Shown in pieces: positions 26,558 to 38,276 of a DNA stretch of 64,000 nt. Within the stretch, counting starts at the first letter, position 1. Each line of letters starts with the position of its first letter. The DNA comes from Gammaproteobacteria bacterium. GTDB taxonomy: Bacteria; Pseudomonadota; Gammaproteobacteria; Tenderiales; Tenderiaceae. The translations under genes and the position numbers were made by a program. The DNA is taken from positions 31,785 through 95,784 of the forward strand of contig JACQEP010000020.1 of NCBI GenBank assembly GCA_016200485.1, read 5' to 3'. A model generated the notes under the pieces. That model saw nothing but the letters and a program-made list of their open reading frames with translations, was not told the origin of the DNA and ran no database searches.

Positions 26558-26947
26558 TCAGGGCAGAACCACCGGTACCGGCGGCGCCCACTTCGGATCG
26601 CGGTGTTCGGCGACGACGGTGGTGTAAATCCCGCCTCGAACATTGAATTCGGCCGTAATGCGCATGAAGCGGGGGGCGCAGGCCTTGACCAGATCGCTGA
26701 GCATGTCGTTGGTGACCTTTTCATGGAAGGCGCCTTCTTCGCGAAAAGACCACATGTAAAGCTTGAGCGATTTCAACTCGATGCAGCGCTGCTCGGCGAC
26801 ATAGTCGATGTTGATGGTGGCGAAGTCGGGCTGGCCGGTTTTGGGGCACAGGCAGGTGAATTCAGGGACGTGAATTCGTATAGTATAGTCACGCTCCGGC
26901 ATCGGGTTGTCGAAGGTTTCCAGGGCTTTCGTAGGTTGTGTGCTCAT
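26558..26947 (-). CDS. queF: NADPH-dependent 7-cyano-7-deazaguanine reductase QueF (short type)
   Basis: 129 residues, matching the short unimodular QueF form rather than the 280-residue E. coli form. The catalytic Cys lies in [13 protein letters not shown] and the nitrile-binding motif is [15 protein letters not shown] with EGAFHE following. QueF reduces preQ0 to preQ1 in queuosine biosynthesis. It is the only queuosine gene in the window. The gap to the divergent smc gene (144 bases) must hold both promoters; an inverted pair ccttcg/cgaagg at 27006-27024 is visible there. Confidence 0.95.
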   Translation of the reverse strand: MSTQPTKALETFDNPMPERDYTIRIHVPEFTCLCPKTGQPDFATINIDYVAEQRCIELKSLKLYMWSFREEGAFHEKVTNDMLSDLVKACAPRFMRITAEFNVRGGIYTTVVAEHRDPKWAPPVPVVLP

Positions 26948-27091
26948 TGTATTAAATCAATAGGTTAGAGTTTGAAGTTAAAGTTAAATAAATTTCTAAA
27001 AAAGTCCTTCGCGTTGGCCGAAGGCTCTGGTACGATCATGGCCTATTGTAGCGCGAAAATCTGTGCAGTTTCAGCGGAAGGTTGAGTATTT

Positions 27092-30000
27092 ATGCGTTTG
27101 AAAAAGATCAAGCTGGCCGGTTTTAAATCCTTTGTTGATCCCACGACTGTCCCGATGCCGAGTAATCTGGTCGGCGTTGTCGGGCCGAACGGTTGCGGTA
27201 AGTCGAATGTCATTGACGCCGTGCGTTGGGTGATGGGTGAAAGCTCGGCCAAGAATCTGCGCGGTGACTCGCTGGCGGATGTGATCTTCAACGGTTCCAC
27301 GGGGCGCAAGCCGGTGGGCCAGGCGATCGTGGAACTGGTCTTCGACAACTGCGAGGGCAAACTGGGCGGTGAATATGCCAGCTACGCCGAGATCTCGATC
27401 AAGCGTCAGTTGTCGCGTGATGGCCAATCCAACTATTACCTCAACGGCACCAAGTGCCGCCGCCGCGACATTACGGACATCTTCCTGGGCACCGGTCTGG
27501 GGCCGCGCAGTTACGCCATTATCGAACAAGGCATGATTTCGCGCCTGATCGAGGCCAAGCCGGAAGATTTGCGCGTGTTCATCGAGGAAGCCGCGGGCAT
27601 TTCAAAATACAAAGAACGCCGCCGCGAGACTGAAACCCGCATTAAGCACACCCGGGAGAATCTGGATCGCATCAATGACCTGCGAGAGGAGCTGGAAAAG
27701 CGCATCAACACGCTGCAACGCCAAGCCAAAACTGCCGAGCGTTACAAGGAATTGAAGCAGGAAGAGCGGCTGTTGAAGGCACAGTTGCTGGCCTTGCGTT
27801 ATCAAAGTCTGAACACGCTGGTGGATGAGCGCGACAAGCAGATTCAATCACAGGAGACCAAGCTTGAGGCCGCGATTGCTGAATTGCGCCGGGTTGAGGC
27901 GGTGATCGAGAATCAGCGCGAACAGCAAATCGAGGTCAATGAGAAATTCAATGAAATCCAGGGCCGCTATTACGCCCTGGGTTCCGAGATCGCCCGTCTG
28001 GAGCAAAGCATTCAGCACGCCAAAGAAACGCGCGCCCAGAAAGAGCGCGAACTGGCGGAGTTGGAGCGCAACTGGCAAGAGGCGATGCAGCACCTGGAGA
28101 GCGATCAGTCCTCCATCCTGAGACTTGAAGAAGCAGATTTGATTCACGATGAGCAATTGCAGACTGCGCGCAATGCCGAGACTGAATCTTCCGCTATTCT
28201 GGCCGAGGCTGAATCGGCAATGCATGCCTGGCAGTCAGAATGGGATGAGTTTAACCGCCAGTCGTCAGAACAGATGCGCAGCGCCGAGGTCGAGCGGGCG
28301 CGGATTCAGCATCTGGAGCAGGGTTTGAGCCAATTGTCTGGCCGTTTGGCGCGATTGGAAGATGAATTGCGCGGCCTGTCGGCGGGCGAACTGGATAAAG
28401 AGATTGAACAACTGCATCTGGAGCGGGCGCAGATCGAGGAACAGCAAGTGCAACTGCGATTTGAACTGGAGCAGCAGGCGGAGCAAATCACGCACGAGCG
28501 TGAGCTGGTGCAAACCCTGAACACTGAACTGGATGCCGAGCGCAGCCGGATGCAGAGCATGCAGGGTCGCAAGTCGTCACTGGAAGCACTGCAACAACAG
28601 GCGCTGGGTAAAGATCAACGCGCCGTCGGTCAGTGGCTTGATGCGCAGGGATTGGGTAACGCCAAGCGCCTGGCGCAGAACCTTGATGTCGAGCGCGGTT
28701 GGGAGCGGGCGGTGGAATTGGTGCTGGGTTTGCACCTTGAAGCTGTGTGCGTTGAAGGGATGCAGGCAGTCACCGCGGCACTGGGCCAGCTCAATCAAGG
28801 TGCGGTGACGATATTTGATGTGAGTACCCCGGCCAAATCAGCAATCAATGGTACGCTGGCGCAACCTTTGCTGGGCAAGGTGAAGTCATCTCGTTCGCTG
28901 GATTCGTTCCTGGGTGGTATTTATGTCGCCGAAACGCTGGATGAGGCGCTCGCTCTGCGTTCGCAATTGCAGATACATGAATCGGTCGTGACCCGTGATG
29001 GTATTTGGGTCGGCTACGATTGGTTGCGTGCGGCGCGTGGCAATGATGAAAAATCCGGTGTTTTGCAACGCGAACAGGAATTGCGCGAACTCGGACAGTC
29101 ATTGGAAGAATTGTCGGCCCGGACGGGCGAATTGCAGCAGCAGTTGGAAAGCAGCCGCGTGCGTCTGCGTGATCTTGAACGCAACCGAGATCAGTTGCAG
29201 GTCTCCTTGCAGCAAGCCACGCAACAATTGTCGCGGGTTGAATCTCAATTGAGCGCCCGCCAGGAACGCTTGCAGCAATATCACAATCGCAAGCAACGGC
29301 TGGAGCAGGAACTCAGCGAGTTGCAACAGCAACGTGCTCAAAATGAGGAGCATCTGGCGCAGTCACGCGCCCGCCTTGATGAAGCCTTGAACTTGTCCGA
29401 AGGCTACAATCAACGCCGCGAGCAATTGATGCAGCAGCGTGATGAGCTGCGTGACCAACTGGAACAGCGCCGTCAACGCGCACGTCAGGATCGTGATACC
29501 GCCCATGAAATTGCCCTGAAACTGCAATCGATTCGCACGCAATTGGAAGGCACCCGTCAACGCCTGGAGCGGATGCAGGGCCAGATGGTGCATCTTGAGC
29601 GCCGCCGTGAAGAGCTGCAATCGACCCTTCAGGGCACGGAGAATCCAATTGCAGAGATGGTGACGCAGCTTGAAGAGTTGCTTCAGCAACGTTTGGGTGT
29701 GGAAGAGGAATTGTTACAGGCGCGGCGTGCAGTAGAAGAGATTGACCACGCCATGCGTGAGGCCGGCGATCAGCGGCATCAGGCAGAGCAAAAATCGCAG
29801 GAGATTCGCACCGAGCTTGAGCAGATGCGGATGGCAAGCCAGGAATTTCGTGTCCGGCGTCAGACCGTACTCGAGCAATTTGCTGAAACCGGGCTCAATA
29901 TGGAAGAAACCTTTGGTCAGTTGCTGGAAGGTGCCAATGAGCCGCAGTGGCAGGAGCAGGTCAACGAGATCGGCCAAAAGATCAGCCGCTTGGGCGCGAT

Positions 30001-30604
30001 CAACCTGGCGGCGATCGATGAGTTCAAGGAACAATCCGAGCGTAAAGGTTATCTCGATGCGCAGTATGCCGACCTGATCGAGGCACTGACGACGCTGGAA
30101 AATGCGATCCGCAAGATCGACAAGGAAACGCGCACTCGTTTCAAGGATACCTTCGATCAGGTAGACAAGGGCTTTCAGACGTTATTCCCGCGCCTGTTCG
30201 GTGGTGGTCATGCCTATCTTGAAATGACCGGCGAAGATTTGCTCGATACGGGTGTTACCGTCATGGCGCGACCACCGGGCAAGCGCAACAGCTCGATTCA
30301 TTTGCTCTCGGGCGGTGAAAAGGCGCTGACGGCGGTGGCGCTGGTGTTCTCCATCTTCCAGCTGAATCCGGCCCCATTCTGTATGCTCGACGAGGTGGAC
30401 GCACCGCTGGATGAAGCCAACGTTGGCCGTTTCTGCAAAATGGTGAAGGAAATGTCGGAAACCGTACAGTTTATTTTCATCACCCATAACAAGGCGACGA
30501 TGGAAATGTCTGAGCAGCTAACAGGTGTCACCATGCACGAACCGGGTGTGTCGCGCTTGGTAGCGGTCGATGTCGAAGAGGCGGTAAAATTGGCCGCAAG
30601 TTGA
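27092..30604 (+). CDS. smc: Chromosome partition protein Smc
   Basis: 1170 residues, normal for Smc. The N-terminal head has Walker A GPNGCGKSNVIDAVRW (residues 30-45); coiled coils rich in Glu/Gln run over 170-490 and 650-1000 around a hinge near 500-640; the C-terminal head has signature LSGGEKALTAVALVF and Walker B MLDEVDAPLDEANV with the D-loop. Smc with ScpA/ScpB extrudes DNA loops to organise and segregate the origin region. The presence of Smc rather than MukB excludes the Enterobacterales/Vibrionales/Pasteurellales group. The next gene, zipA, starts 29 bases after its stop. Confidence 0.97.
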   Translation: MRLKKIKLAGFKSFVDPTTVPMPSNLVGVVGPNGCGKSNVIDAVRWVMGESSAKNLRGDSLADVIFNGSTGRKPVGQAIVELVFDNCEGKLGGEYASYAEISIKRQLSRDGQSNYYLNGTKCRRRDITDIFLGTGLGPRSYAIIEQGMISRLIEAKPEDLRVFIEEAAGISKYKERRRETETRIKHTRENLDRINDLREELEKRINTLQRQAKTAERYKELKQEERLLKAQLLALRYQSLNTLVDERDKQIQSQETKLEAAIAELRRVEAVIENQREQQIEVNEKFNEIQGRYYALGSEIARLEQSIQHAKETRAQKERELAELERNWQEAMQHLESDQSSILRLEEADLIHDEQLQTARNAETESSAILAEAESAMHAWQSEWDEFNRQSSEQMRSAEVERARIQHLEQGLSQLSGRLARLEDELRGLSAGELDKEIEQLHLERAQIEEQQVQLRFELEQQAEQITHERELVQTLNTELDAERSRMQSMQGRKSSLEALQQQALGKDQRAVGQWLDAQGLGNAKRLAQNLDVERGWERAVELVLGLHLEAVCVEGMQAVTAALGQLNQGAVTIFDVSTPAKSAINGTLAQPLLGKVKSSRSLDSFLGGIYVAETLDEALALRSQLQIHESVVTRDGIWVGYDWLRAARGNDEKSGVLQREQELRELGQSLEELSARTGELQQQLESSRVRLRDLERNRDQLQVSLQQATQQLSRVESQLSARQERLQQYHNRKQRLEQELSELQQQRAQNEEHLAQSRARLDEALNLSEGYNQRREQLMQQRDELRDQLEQRRQRARQDRDTAHEIALKLQSIRTQLEGTRQRLERMQGQMVHLERRREELQSTLQGTENPIAEMVTQLEELLQQRLGVEEELLQARRAVEEIDHAMREAGDQRHQAEQKSQEIRTELEQMRMASQEFRVRRQTVLEQFAETGLNMEETFGQLLEGANEPQWQEQVNEIGQKISRLGAINLAAIDEFKEQSERKGYLDAQYADLIEALTTLENAIRKIDKETRTRFKDTFDQVDKGFQTLFPRLFGGGHAYLEMTGEDLLDTGVTVMARPPGKRNSSIHLLSGGEKALTAVALVFSIFQLNPAPFCMLDEVDAPLDEANVGRFCKMVKEMSETVQFIFITHNKATMEMSEQLTGVTMHEPGVSRLVAVDVEEAVKLAAS

Positions 30605-30633
30605 TCGCGGCCAATACAAGGATTAAGAACGAC

Positions 30634-31431
30634 ATGGATTCATTGGTATTAGTGCTTATCGTCATTGGAGCAGTGTTGATCCTGGCAGGTGTCGCCAGGA
30701 TGCGGGCAAAGCCGCATCGTAGCTGGGATGAGGTCGATCACAGAGTCTTGTTTACCGATGAGGCACCGAAGCAGCAAGGCTCGAAACCTGTAGTCGTCGA
30801 TGATTCATTGCATGCGGCTCCGGCTGCACCGAGCCAAAAGGAACCCGCTGTAGCCGTTATCAATCGAAAGGTTAGCGTTACTCCTGAGCCTGTGGCTGAG
30901 TCCACGTCCAAGGAAAAAGAAGCGACACGTTCGTTATTTGGGCGTTTGCGTACTGAGCGTGAAAAGAAGCCGGAAGCTGAAGAGTCGCCATTATCCGTGT
31001 ATCGCGATGGCGCACCCAACTGGATTATTGCGATTAATATCGTCGCACCTACCGGCTTGCATTTTACCGGTCCGGGTGTGGTCGGTGCGGTACAGGATGC
31101 CGGAATGCGCATTGGTGATATGAATATTTTCCATTACAAAAAAGGCGATGTGCCACTCTTTAGTTTGGTCAACGGCGTTAAGCCTGGTGTTTTTGATTTA
31201 CGCACCATCGATAGCATGACGACGCCTTGTCTGAGCCTGTTTATTCAGGTGCCCAATCAAAATGGCAATAGTCTGGAAACCTTTGACCTCATGCTGACCA
31301 CCGCGCGCAAGATCGCTGATAAATTGGGCGGTGATGTACGTGATGAAGCACGTAATGTACTGACCAAATCGGCGATTGATTTTCAACGGCAGAAAATTGC
31401 CGAATATGATCTGAAGTGGCAGGCCGCTTAA
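30634..31431 (+). CDS. zipA: Cell division protein ZipA
   Basis: 265 residues from ATG 30634, preceded by aagga; the frame is open back to a TTG at 30601, which overlaps smc. One N-terminal membrane anchor (residues 3-21), a basic then Pro/Ala-rich linker (25-125), and the ZipA C-terminal domain (135-265; IIAINIVAPTGLHFTGPGVV, FHYKKGDVPLFSLVNGVKPG) that binds the FtsZ tail are present. ZipA tethers the Z ring to the inner membrane. The smc-zipA-ligA order is a gammaproteobacterial arrangement. Confidence 0.93.
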   Translation: MDSLVLVLIVIGAVLILAGVARMRAKPHRSWDEVDHRVLFTDEAPKQQGSKPVVVDDSLHAAPAAPSQKEPAVAVINRKVSVTPEPVAESTSKEKEATRSLFGRLRTEREKKPEAEESPLSVYRDGAPNWIIAINIVAPTGLHFTGPGVVGAVQDAGMRIGDMNIFHYKKGDVPLFSLVNGVKPGVFDLRTIDSMTTPCLSLFIQVPNQNGNSLETFDLMLTTARKIADKLGGDVRDEARNVLTKSAIDFQRQKIAEYDLKWQAA

Positions 31432-31448
31432 TTTTTGCTCATCGCTGA

Positions 31449-33464
<2,016 letters not shown>

Positions 33465-33471
33465 GAAAGCG

Positions 33472-33499
33472 CCGTGCGGTTGTTTGCGCAACCGCACGG
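33472..33499. terminator. Perfect 11-bp stem after ligA (possible bidirectional terminator)
   Basis: ccgtgcggttg (33472-33482) and caaccgcacgg (33489-33499) pair perfectly around tttgcg, just after the ligA stop and seven bases before the stop of the convergent small membrane protein gene. No T-run follows, so efficiency as an intrinsic terminator is doubtful. Confidence 0.55.
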
Positions 33500-33506
33500 T
33501 GAATAA

Positions 33507-33671
33507 TTAGCTGGCTTGATAAATCATCAGTACAGAAAGGCTGAACATCGCCAGTCCCAGCACGGTGCTGAAGAAGGCAGTGATCGGGCCGGCCGCCAGG
33601 CCGACTACTAATGAACCCAGTGCCAGGCTCAAGCTGCTTTTCTTGGTTTTTTTCTCAGTTACGTTAGACAT
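33507..33671 (-). CDS. Small two-helix membrane protein
   Basis: 54 residues from ATG 33671, with ggggga a few bases upstream; the longer frame (to 33755) has no ribosome site. After a short basic N terminus (SNVTEKKTKKSS) there are two hydrophobic stretches, about 14-31 and 34-52, separated by a tight turn. I do not recognise the family. It is convergent with ligA and lies downstream of mfd on the same strand, 136 bases away. Probably real given the ribosome site and clean helices; function unknown. Confidence 0.5.
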   Translation of the reverse strand: MSNVTEKKTKKSSLSLALGSLVVGLAAGPITAFFSTVLGLAMFSLSVLMIYQAS

Positions 33672-33807
33672 GCGATCCCCCAAAAATTGAATATTGTTAT
33701 TGAACGTTGGTCTCTTGGAACCAGATAGCCTCTCAATATTACCCAGCCTTAGCAATTGAGTCGAGTATTTTTAGGCCATTAAAGTTATAGGCCTATTAAG
33801 CGCACGG

Positions 33808-36800
33808 CTAAGCCGCAAGGCGGGTCAGCAGCTTTTCGATAGTCTCGATGCGGGCCTCGGGATCTTCCAGTTTCATCTGGAAGCGCAGCTTTTCCCGGCC
33901 TTCCAGTTTATAGGTCCTGTGATCGCGCTGGATCAGCTGGATCAGGGCCTCGGCGTTGAGCTTGGGCTCCGGTCCAAAGATCAGGCGGCCGCCCTGGGGG
34001 CCAGCCTCGATCTTCTTGATGCCCAGCGGCTCGGCCATAAGTTTAAGTTCTGTAATCCGGAACAGGTTCTTGACCTGGAGCGGCAGCAGGCCGAAGCGAT
34101 CGATCATCTCGACTTGCAGTTCGCGCAATTCGTCAGTATTGGCGGCGTTGGCGATGCGCTTGTACATCACCAAGCGGCTGTGGACATCGGGCAAATAATC
34201 GGCCGGGATCAGGGCCGGGATCTTGAGATCAATTTCGGCATGCATGGCCAGCGGCTGATCGAGATTCGGCATTTTGCCGGATTTGAGCGCCCGCACGGCG
34301 CGTTCGAGCAATTCAGTGTACATCCCAAAACCGACTTCCTGAATCTGACCGCTTTGATCTTCACCGAGTAATTCACCCGCGCCGCGGATTTCCAGGTCGT
34401 AGCTGGCGAGCGTAAAGCCAGCGCCCAAGCCTTCGAGTGACTCTATGGCCTCCATGCGTTTGACGGCGTCGGCGGTCATGCTGTTTTTAGGTGGCACGAT
34501 CAAGTAGGCATAGGCCTGATGATAAGAACGGCCGACGCGGCCGCGCAATTGATACAACTGCGCCAGGCCGAGTTTATCGGCGCGATTCATGATGATGGTG
34601 TTGGCGCTGGGGACGTCGATACCGGTTTCGATGATAGTGGTGCAGAGCAGAATGTTGAAACGCTGATGATAAAAATCGAGCATCACCTGTTCCAGGTCGC
34701 GTTCGCGCATCTGGCCATGGCCAATCACAATACGGGCTTCTGGGATCAGTGCTTCCAGCTCCTTTGCCTGTTTTTCAATAGTATCAACTTCATTGTGCAG
34801 GAAATAAACCTGCCCACCACGCTTGATTTCGCGCAGGCAGGCCTCACGGATCAGATTACTGTCCCATTGGCGAATGAATGTTTTAATCGCCAGTCGACGC
34901 GATGGCGGTGTCGCTATGATCGACAAATCGCGCAGATCGGACAGCGCCATGTTCAATGTACGCGGGATGGGTGTTGCGGTAAGCGTGAGCACATCGACTT
35001 CAGCGCGTAACGCCTTCAATCGCTCTTTTTGCCGCACGCCGAAACGATGCTCTTCATCGAGGATCACCAAGCCCAATTTGTCGAATTTGACCCCCGTCTG
35101 AAGCAATTTATGCGTGCCGATGACGATATCGACTTTACCTGTAGTCAGGTCTTCCAATACCTGATCCTGTTCCTTCTTGGAACGAAAGCGGGAGAGCACT
35201 TCAATCCGTACCGGCCAATCGGCGAAACGGTCGCGGAAGGTTTGGTAGTGTTGTTGTGCCAGCAATGTGGTCGGCACCAGCACGGCGACCTGTTTGCCGC
35301 CATGCACAGCCATGAACGTGGCACGCATGGCAACTTCGGTTTTGCCAAAACCCACATCGCCGCAAATCAAGCGATCCATCGGTTTTTCGGCCACCATATC
35401 CTGCAATACGGCGTTGATGGCTTCTTCCTGATCCGCAGTTTCCTCGAACGGGAAGGCGCTGGCAAAGGCGCGATATTGATCGTCGGGCGAATCATAGGCA
35501 TGTCCTTTACGCGCCGCGCGGCGGGCGTAAATATCAAGCAACTCGACGGCGACATCATTGGCTTTTTCCGCCGCCTTGCGTTTAGCCTTTTGCCAATGAT
35601 CGGTACCCAGTTTATGTAGCGGTGCATTTTCCGGCGCGGTGCCGGTATAACGGCTGATCAAATGCAAAGACGACACCGGCACGTAAAGTTTGTCGCCGCC
35701 AGCATATTCCAATGTTAAAAATTCGGTCTCCAGGCCGTTGATATCGAGATTTTGCAGTCCAAGATAACGGCCAACACCGTGGTCTTCATGAACCACCGGA
35801 CTGCCCGGCATCAGTTCGGTCAGACTGCGAACGACAGCATCATTATCACCACGTTTCGACTTTTTACGGCGGCGGCGTTGGAGCGCTTGTTCGCCAAAAA
35901 GCTGTGACTCACTAATCACTGCGATTGCGGGATCAGTCAGCACCAAACCTTTATCAAGTGCCGCAACGCTGATGCCAATCGGATTGCTATCCGCAAGAAA
36001 TTCCTGCCAGGTGGCATACTGCTTTGGCTGGATACCTTCGCGTTTGAGCATTTCCAGCAGCGCTTCACGGCGGCCGCTGGTTTCAGCGGCAAACAGTATC
36101 CGGCCGTGAAAGCCATTGATGAAGGTCATCAACGCCGCCAGCGGATGTGGCGCGCGGGCATTGACGGTAAGTATCGGCGTTGCTTGCGTGCTGAAATTGA
36201 TGACACCACTCGCCGCTTCAAGCTCAAAATGATGGCAATCAACACGCGGCGATTGTTTTATGCCGGCGAAGATTTCATTGGCTTGCAAAAAAAGACGGTC
36301 AGGCGCGAGTATCGGCCGTTCGATGTCGTAGCGGCGCTGTTCATGGCGATCGGTGACTTCATGCCAGAATTGATCTGCGGCCTGTTCGACCCCTTCTTCG
36401 AGAATGACGGCGCTGTTCGCAGGTAAATAATCAAACAGCGTAGCGGTGGTTTCAAAAAACAAGGGCAAATAATATTCAATGCCAGGTGAGGCGATGCCCT
36501 GCGTGACATCGCGATACACCGTAACGCGTTGCGGATCACCTTCAAATTCGGCGCGAAATGCCTGCCGGAAGCGGCTGATCGCTTCTTCATTGAGCGGAAA
36601 TTCGCGCGCCGGTAACAAGCGCACCTGAGCCACCGTATCTTCCGAGCGTTGCGTCTCAGGATCAAAGACTCGAATGGTTTCGATCTCGTTATCGAACAGG
36701 TCGATGCGATAGGGGTCGCGGCTGCCCATCGGGAACAAATCCACCAATGAGCCGCGCACTGCAAATTCACCGTGCTCCATCACTTGCGACACACAACGAT

Positions 36801-37302
36801 AGCCGTTGCGCTCCAGGCGCTTGCGCAGGGCATTGATATCAAGCTTTTCGCCGACATCCAGATTTAGACTGTGGCCTTCCACATAATCACGTGGCGGCAG
36901 ACGGTGCATCGCCGTGGTCGCCGGGATGATCAGGATGCCGCGTTGCATGCCGGGCAGGCGCGACAGGGCCTCCAGCCGCTGCGAAGTGATGTCCTGATGT
37001 GGCGAAAAAATATCGTAGGGCAGGGTTTCCCAGTCCGGGAACGGGATCACCGGGATCTCGGGTTCCCCCGCCAGGAAAAAGCGTAATTCATATTCCAGGC
37101 GGATCGTGGTCGCCATATCGGCAGTGACGACGATCAGCGGCCCCGCGTGGCGTCGGGCGGCCTGGCTCACGATCATGCCAAAGCTGCTGCCATAGAGTCG
37201 GCCCCAGGCGAGCCGCTCACCCGCCCGCGCCGGGATTGGCGGTGCAAAGGGGTTGCTCAGCGCAGGAGTGGGGGCTGTTGTACTAAGTCCGGTGGCTTCC
37301 AT
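33808..37302 (-). CDS. mfd: Transcription-repair coupling factor Mfd
   Basis: 1164 residues, full length. UvrB-homology module at 20-350, polymerase-interaction (CarD-like) domain around 480-560 (PGSPVVHEDHGVGRYLG), helicase motifs (Walker A ICGDVGFGKTEVAMRA, DEEH box LVILDEEHRFGV, TATPIPRTLNM, and QLRGRVGRS), and the TRCF domain at the end. Mfd dislodges stalled RNA polymerase and recruits UvrA. Transcribed alone, divergent from the envelope operon at 37477. The region between its start and 37477 holds no other gene. Confidence 0.97.
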   Translation of the reverse strand: MEATGLSTTAPTPALSNPFAPPIPARAGERLAWGRLYGSSFGMIVSQAARRHAGPLIVVTADMATTIRLEYELRFFLAGEPEIPVIPFPDWETLPYDIFSPHQDITSQRLEALSRLPGMQRGILIIPATTAMHRLPPRDYVEGHSLNLDVGEKLDINALRKRLERNGYRCVSQVMEHGEFAVRGSLVDLFPMGSRDPYRIDLFDNEIETIRVFDPETQRSEDTVAQVRLLPAREFPLNEEAISRFRQAFRAEFEGDPQRVTVYRDVTQGIASPGIEYYLPLFFETTATLFDYLPANSAVILEEGVEQAADQFWHEVTDRHEQRRYDIERPILAPDRLFLQANEIFAGIKQSPRVDCHHFELEAASGVINFSTQATPILTVNARAPHPLAALMTFINGFHGRILFAAETSGRREALLEMLKREGIQPKQYATWQEFLADSNPIGISVAALDKGLVLTDPAIAVISESQLFGEQALQRRRRKKSKRGDNDAVVRSLTELMPGSPVVHEDHGVGRYLGLQNLDINGLETEFLTLEYAGGDKLYVPVSSLHLISRYTGTAPENAPLHKLGTDHWQKAKRKAAEKANDVAVELLDIYARRAARKGHAYDSPDDQYRAFASAFPFEETADQEEAINAVLQDMVAEKPMDRLICGDVGFGKTEVAMRATFMAVHGGKQVAVLVPTTLLAQQHYQTFRDRFADWPVRIEVLSRFRSKKEQDQVLEDLTTGKVDIVIGTHKLLQTGVKFDKLGLVILDEEHRFGVRQKERLKALRAEVDVLTLTATPIPRTLNMALSDLRDLSIIATPPSRRLAIKTFIRQWDSNLIREACLREIKRGGQVYFLHNEVDTIEKQAKELEALIPEARIVIGHGQMRERDLEQVMLDFYHQRFNILLCTTIIETGIDVPSANTIIMNRADKLGLAQLYQLRGRVGRSYHQAYAYLIVPPKNSMTADAVKRMEAIESLEGLGAGFTLASYDLEIRGAGELLGEDQSGQIQEVGFGMYTELLERAVRALKSGKMPNLDQPLAMHAEIDLKIPALIPADYLPDVHSRLVMYKRIANAANTDELRELQVEMIDRFGLLPLQVKNLFRITELKLMAEPLGIKKIEAGPQGGRLIFGPEPKLNAEALIQLIQRDHRTYKLEGREKLRFQMKLEDPEARIETIEKLLTRLAA

Positions 37303-37476
37303 AAGGTCGCGTATTTTCTCACATTACGCCAGAGTCCGCAGCTTCTTCACATGATTGACAGAAAGCGGGCCGGGACGTCATGCTGCCAAGATGATAGTAA
37401 TGAGGGCCTCAATGACTGAGCGTTATACTGGTTCTGTTATTGCCAGCGTTGTTATTAATGTTTTAGGAGAAGCGGA

Positions 37477-38274
37477 ATGCAAAAGTGGTGTAAAATCATC
37501 GCGCTCGCCGCCTTGTATTTACCGTTGTTAAGTAGCGGTAATGTGTGGGCGGAAACGGCGGAGGAAAAGGGGTTGGCCGTCGCCCGCGAAGCTGACCATC
37601 GCGGTGAGGGTTTCGGCGATTTTGTCGCCGACATGGAAATGACCCTGCGCAACAAGCAAGGTGAAGAGACCAAGCGCAAGATTCGGATTCGCACTCTGGA
37701 AGTTGCCACCAATGGCGACAAAAGTCTTTCCATCTTCGATGATCCGCCAGATGTGGCAGGCACCGCCATGTTGACCTTCTCGCATAAGACCCAATCCGAT
37801 GATCAATGGTTATATCTGCCAGCCTTGAAGCGGGTAAAGCGTATCGCCTCCAATAATAAATCCGGCCCGTTTATGGGCAGTGAATTTGCCTATGAAGATA
37901 TCGGCTCACAAGAGGTTGAAAAATACACCTATAAATATCTGCGTGACGAAAAATGCAATGGCATGGATTGTTTCGTCTACGAACGTTATCCGGTCGATGA
38001 AAACTCAGGTTACACTCGGCAGATTGTTTGGCTGGATAAACAGGAATATCGTCAGCAAAAAATCGAATACTACGATCGCAAGAATGCGCTACTCAAAACA
38101 TTAACTGTTCCACAGTATCGCAAGTTTCTCGAGAATCACTGGCGGCCGATGGAAATTTTCATGGAAAACCATCAAACTGGAAAATCGACTCGCCTGTTTT
38201 GGAAAAATTACCGCTTCCGCACGGGTCTGAAGGATAAAGATTTCCAGGTGGACGATTTGATGCGTTTGCATTAA
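37477..38274 (+). CDS. Outer-membrane lipoprotein-sorting (LolA-like) protein
   Basis: 265 residues with a Sec signal peptide (cleavage after VWA, residue 25). The mature protein resembles the LolA/LppX-fold family annotated as outer membrane lipoprotein-sorting protein: DFVADMEMTLRNKQGEETKRKIRIR, then DDQWLYLPALKRVKRIASNNKSGPFMGSEFAYEDI, and YTRQIVWLDKQEYRQQKIEYYD. Such proteins usually sit beside an MMPL/RND lipid transporter and carry lipophilic molecules through the periplasm; no such transporter is in the window. Start ATG follows aggaga. It ends two bases before the next gene, which encodes an outer-membrane barrel. Confidence 0.82.
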   Translation: MQKWCKIIALAALYLPLLSSGNVWAETAEEKGLAVAREADHRGEGFGDFVADMEMTLRNKQGEETKRKIRIRTLEVATNGDKSLSIFDDPPDVAGTAMLTFSHKTQSDDQWLYLPALKRVKRIASNNKSGPFMGSEFAYEDIGSQEVEKYTYKYLRDEKCNGMDCFVYERYPVDENSGYTRQIVWLDKQEYRQQKIEYYDRKNALLKTLTVPQYRKFLENHWRPMEIFMENHQTGKSTRLFWKNYRFRTGLKDKDFQVDDLMRLH

Positions 38275-38276
38275 GG

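Noticed and set aside
33772..33795. taggcc/ggccta hairpin as the mfd terminator.
   Set aside because: Only six pairs with a long loop, and the run of T lies on the wrong side for the minus strand.
34519..35619. Plus-strand frames of 163 and 196 residues inside mfd.
   Set aside because: Antisense shadows of the conserved helicase domains of mfd.
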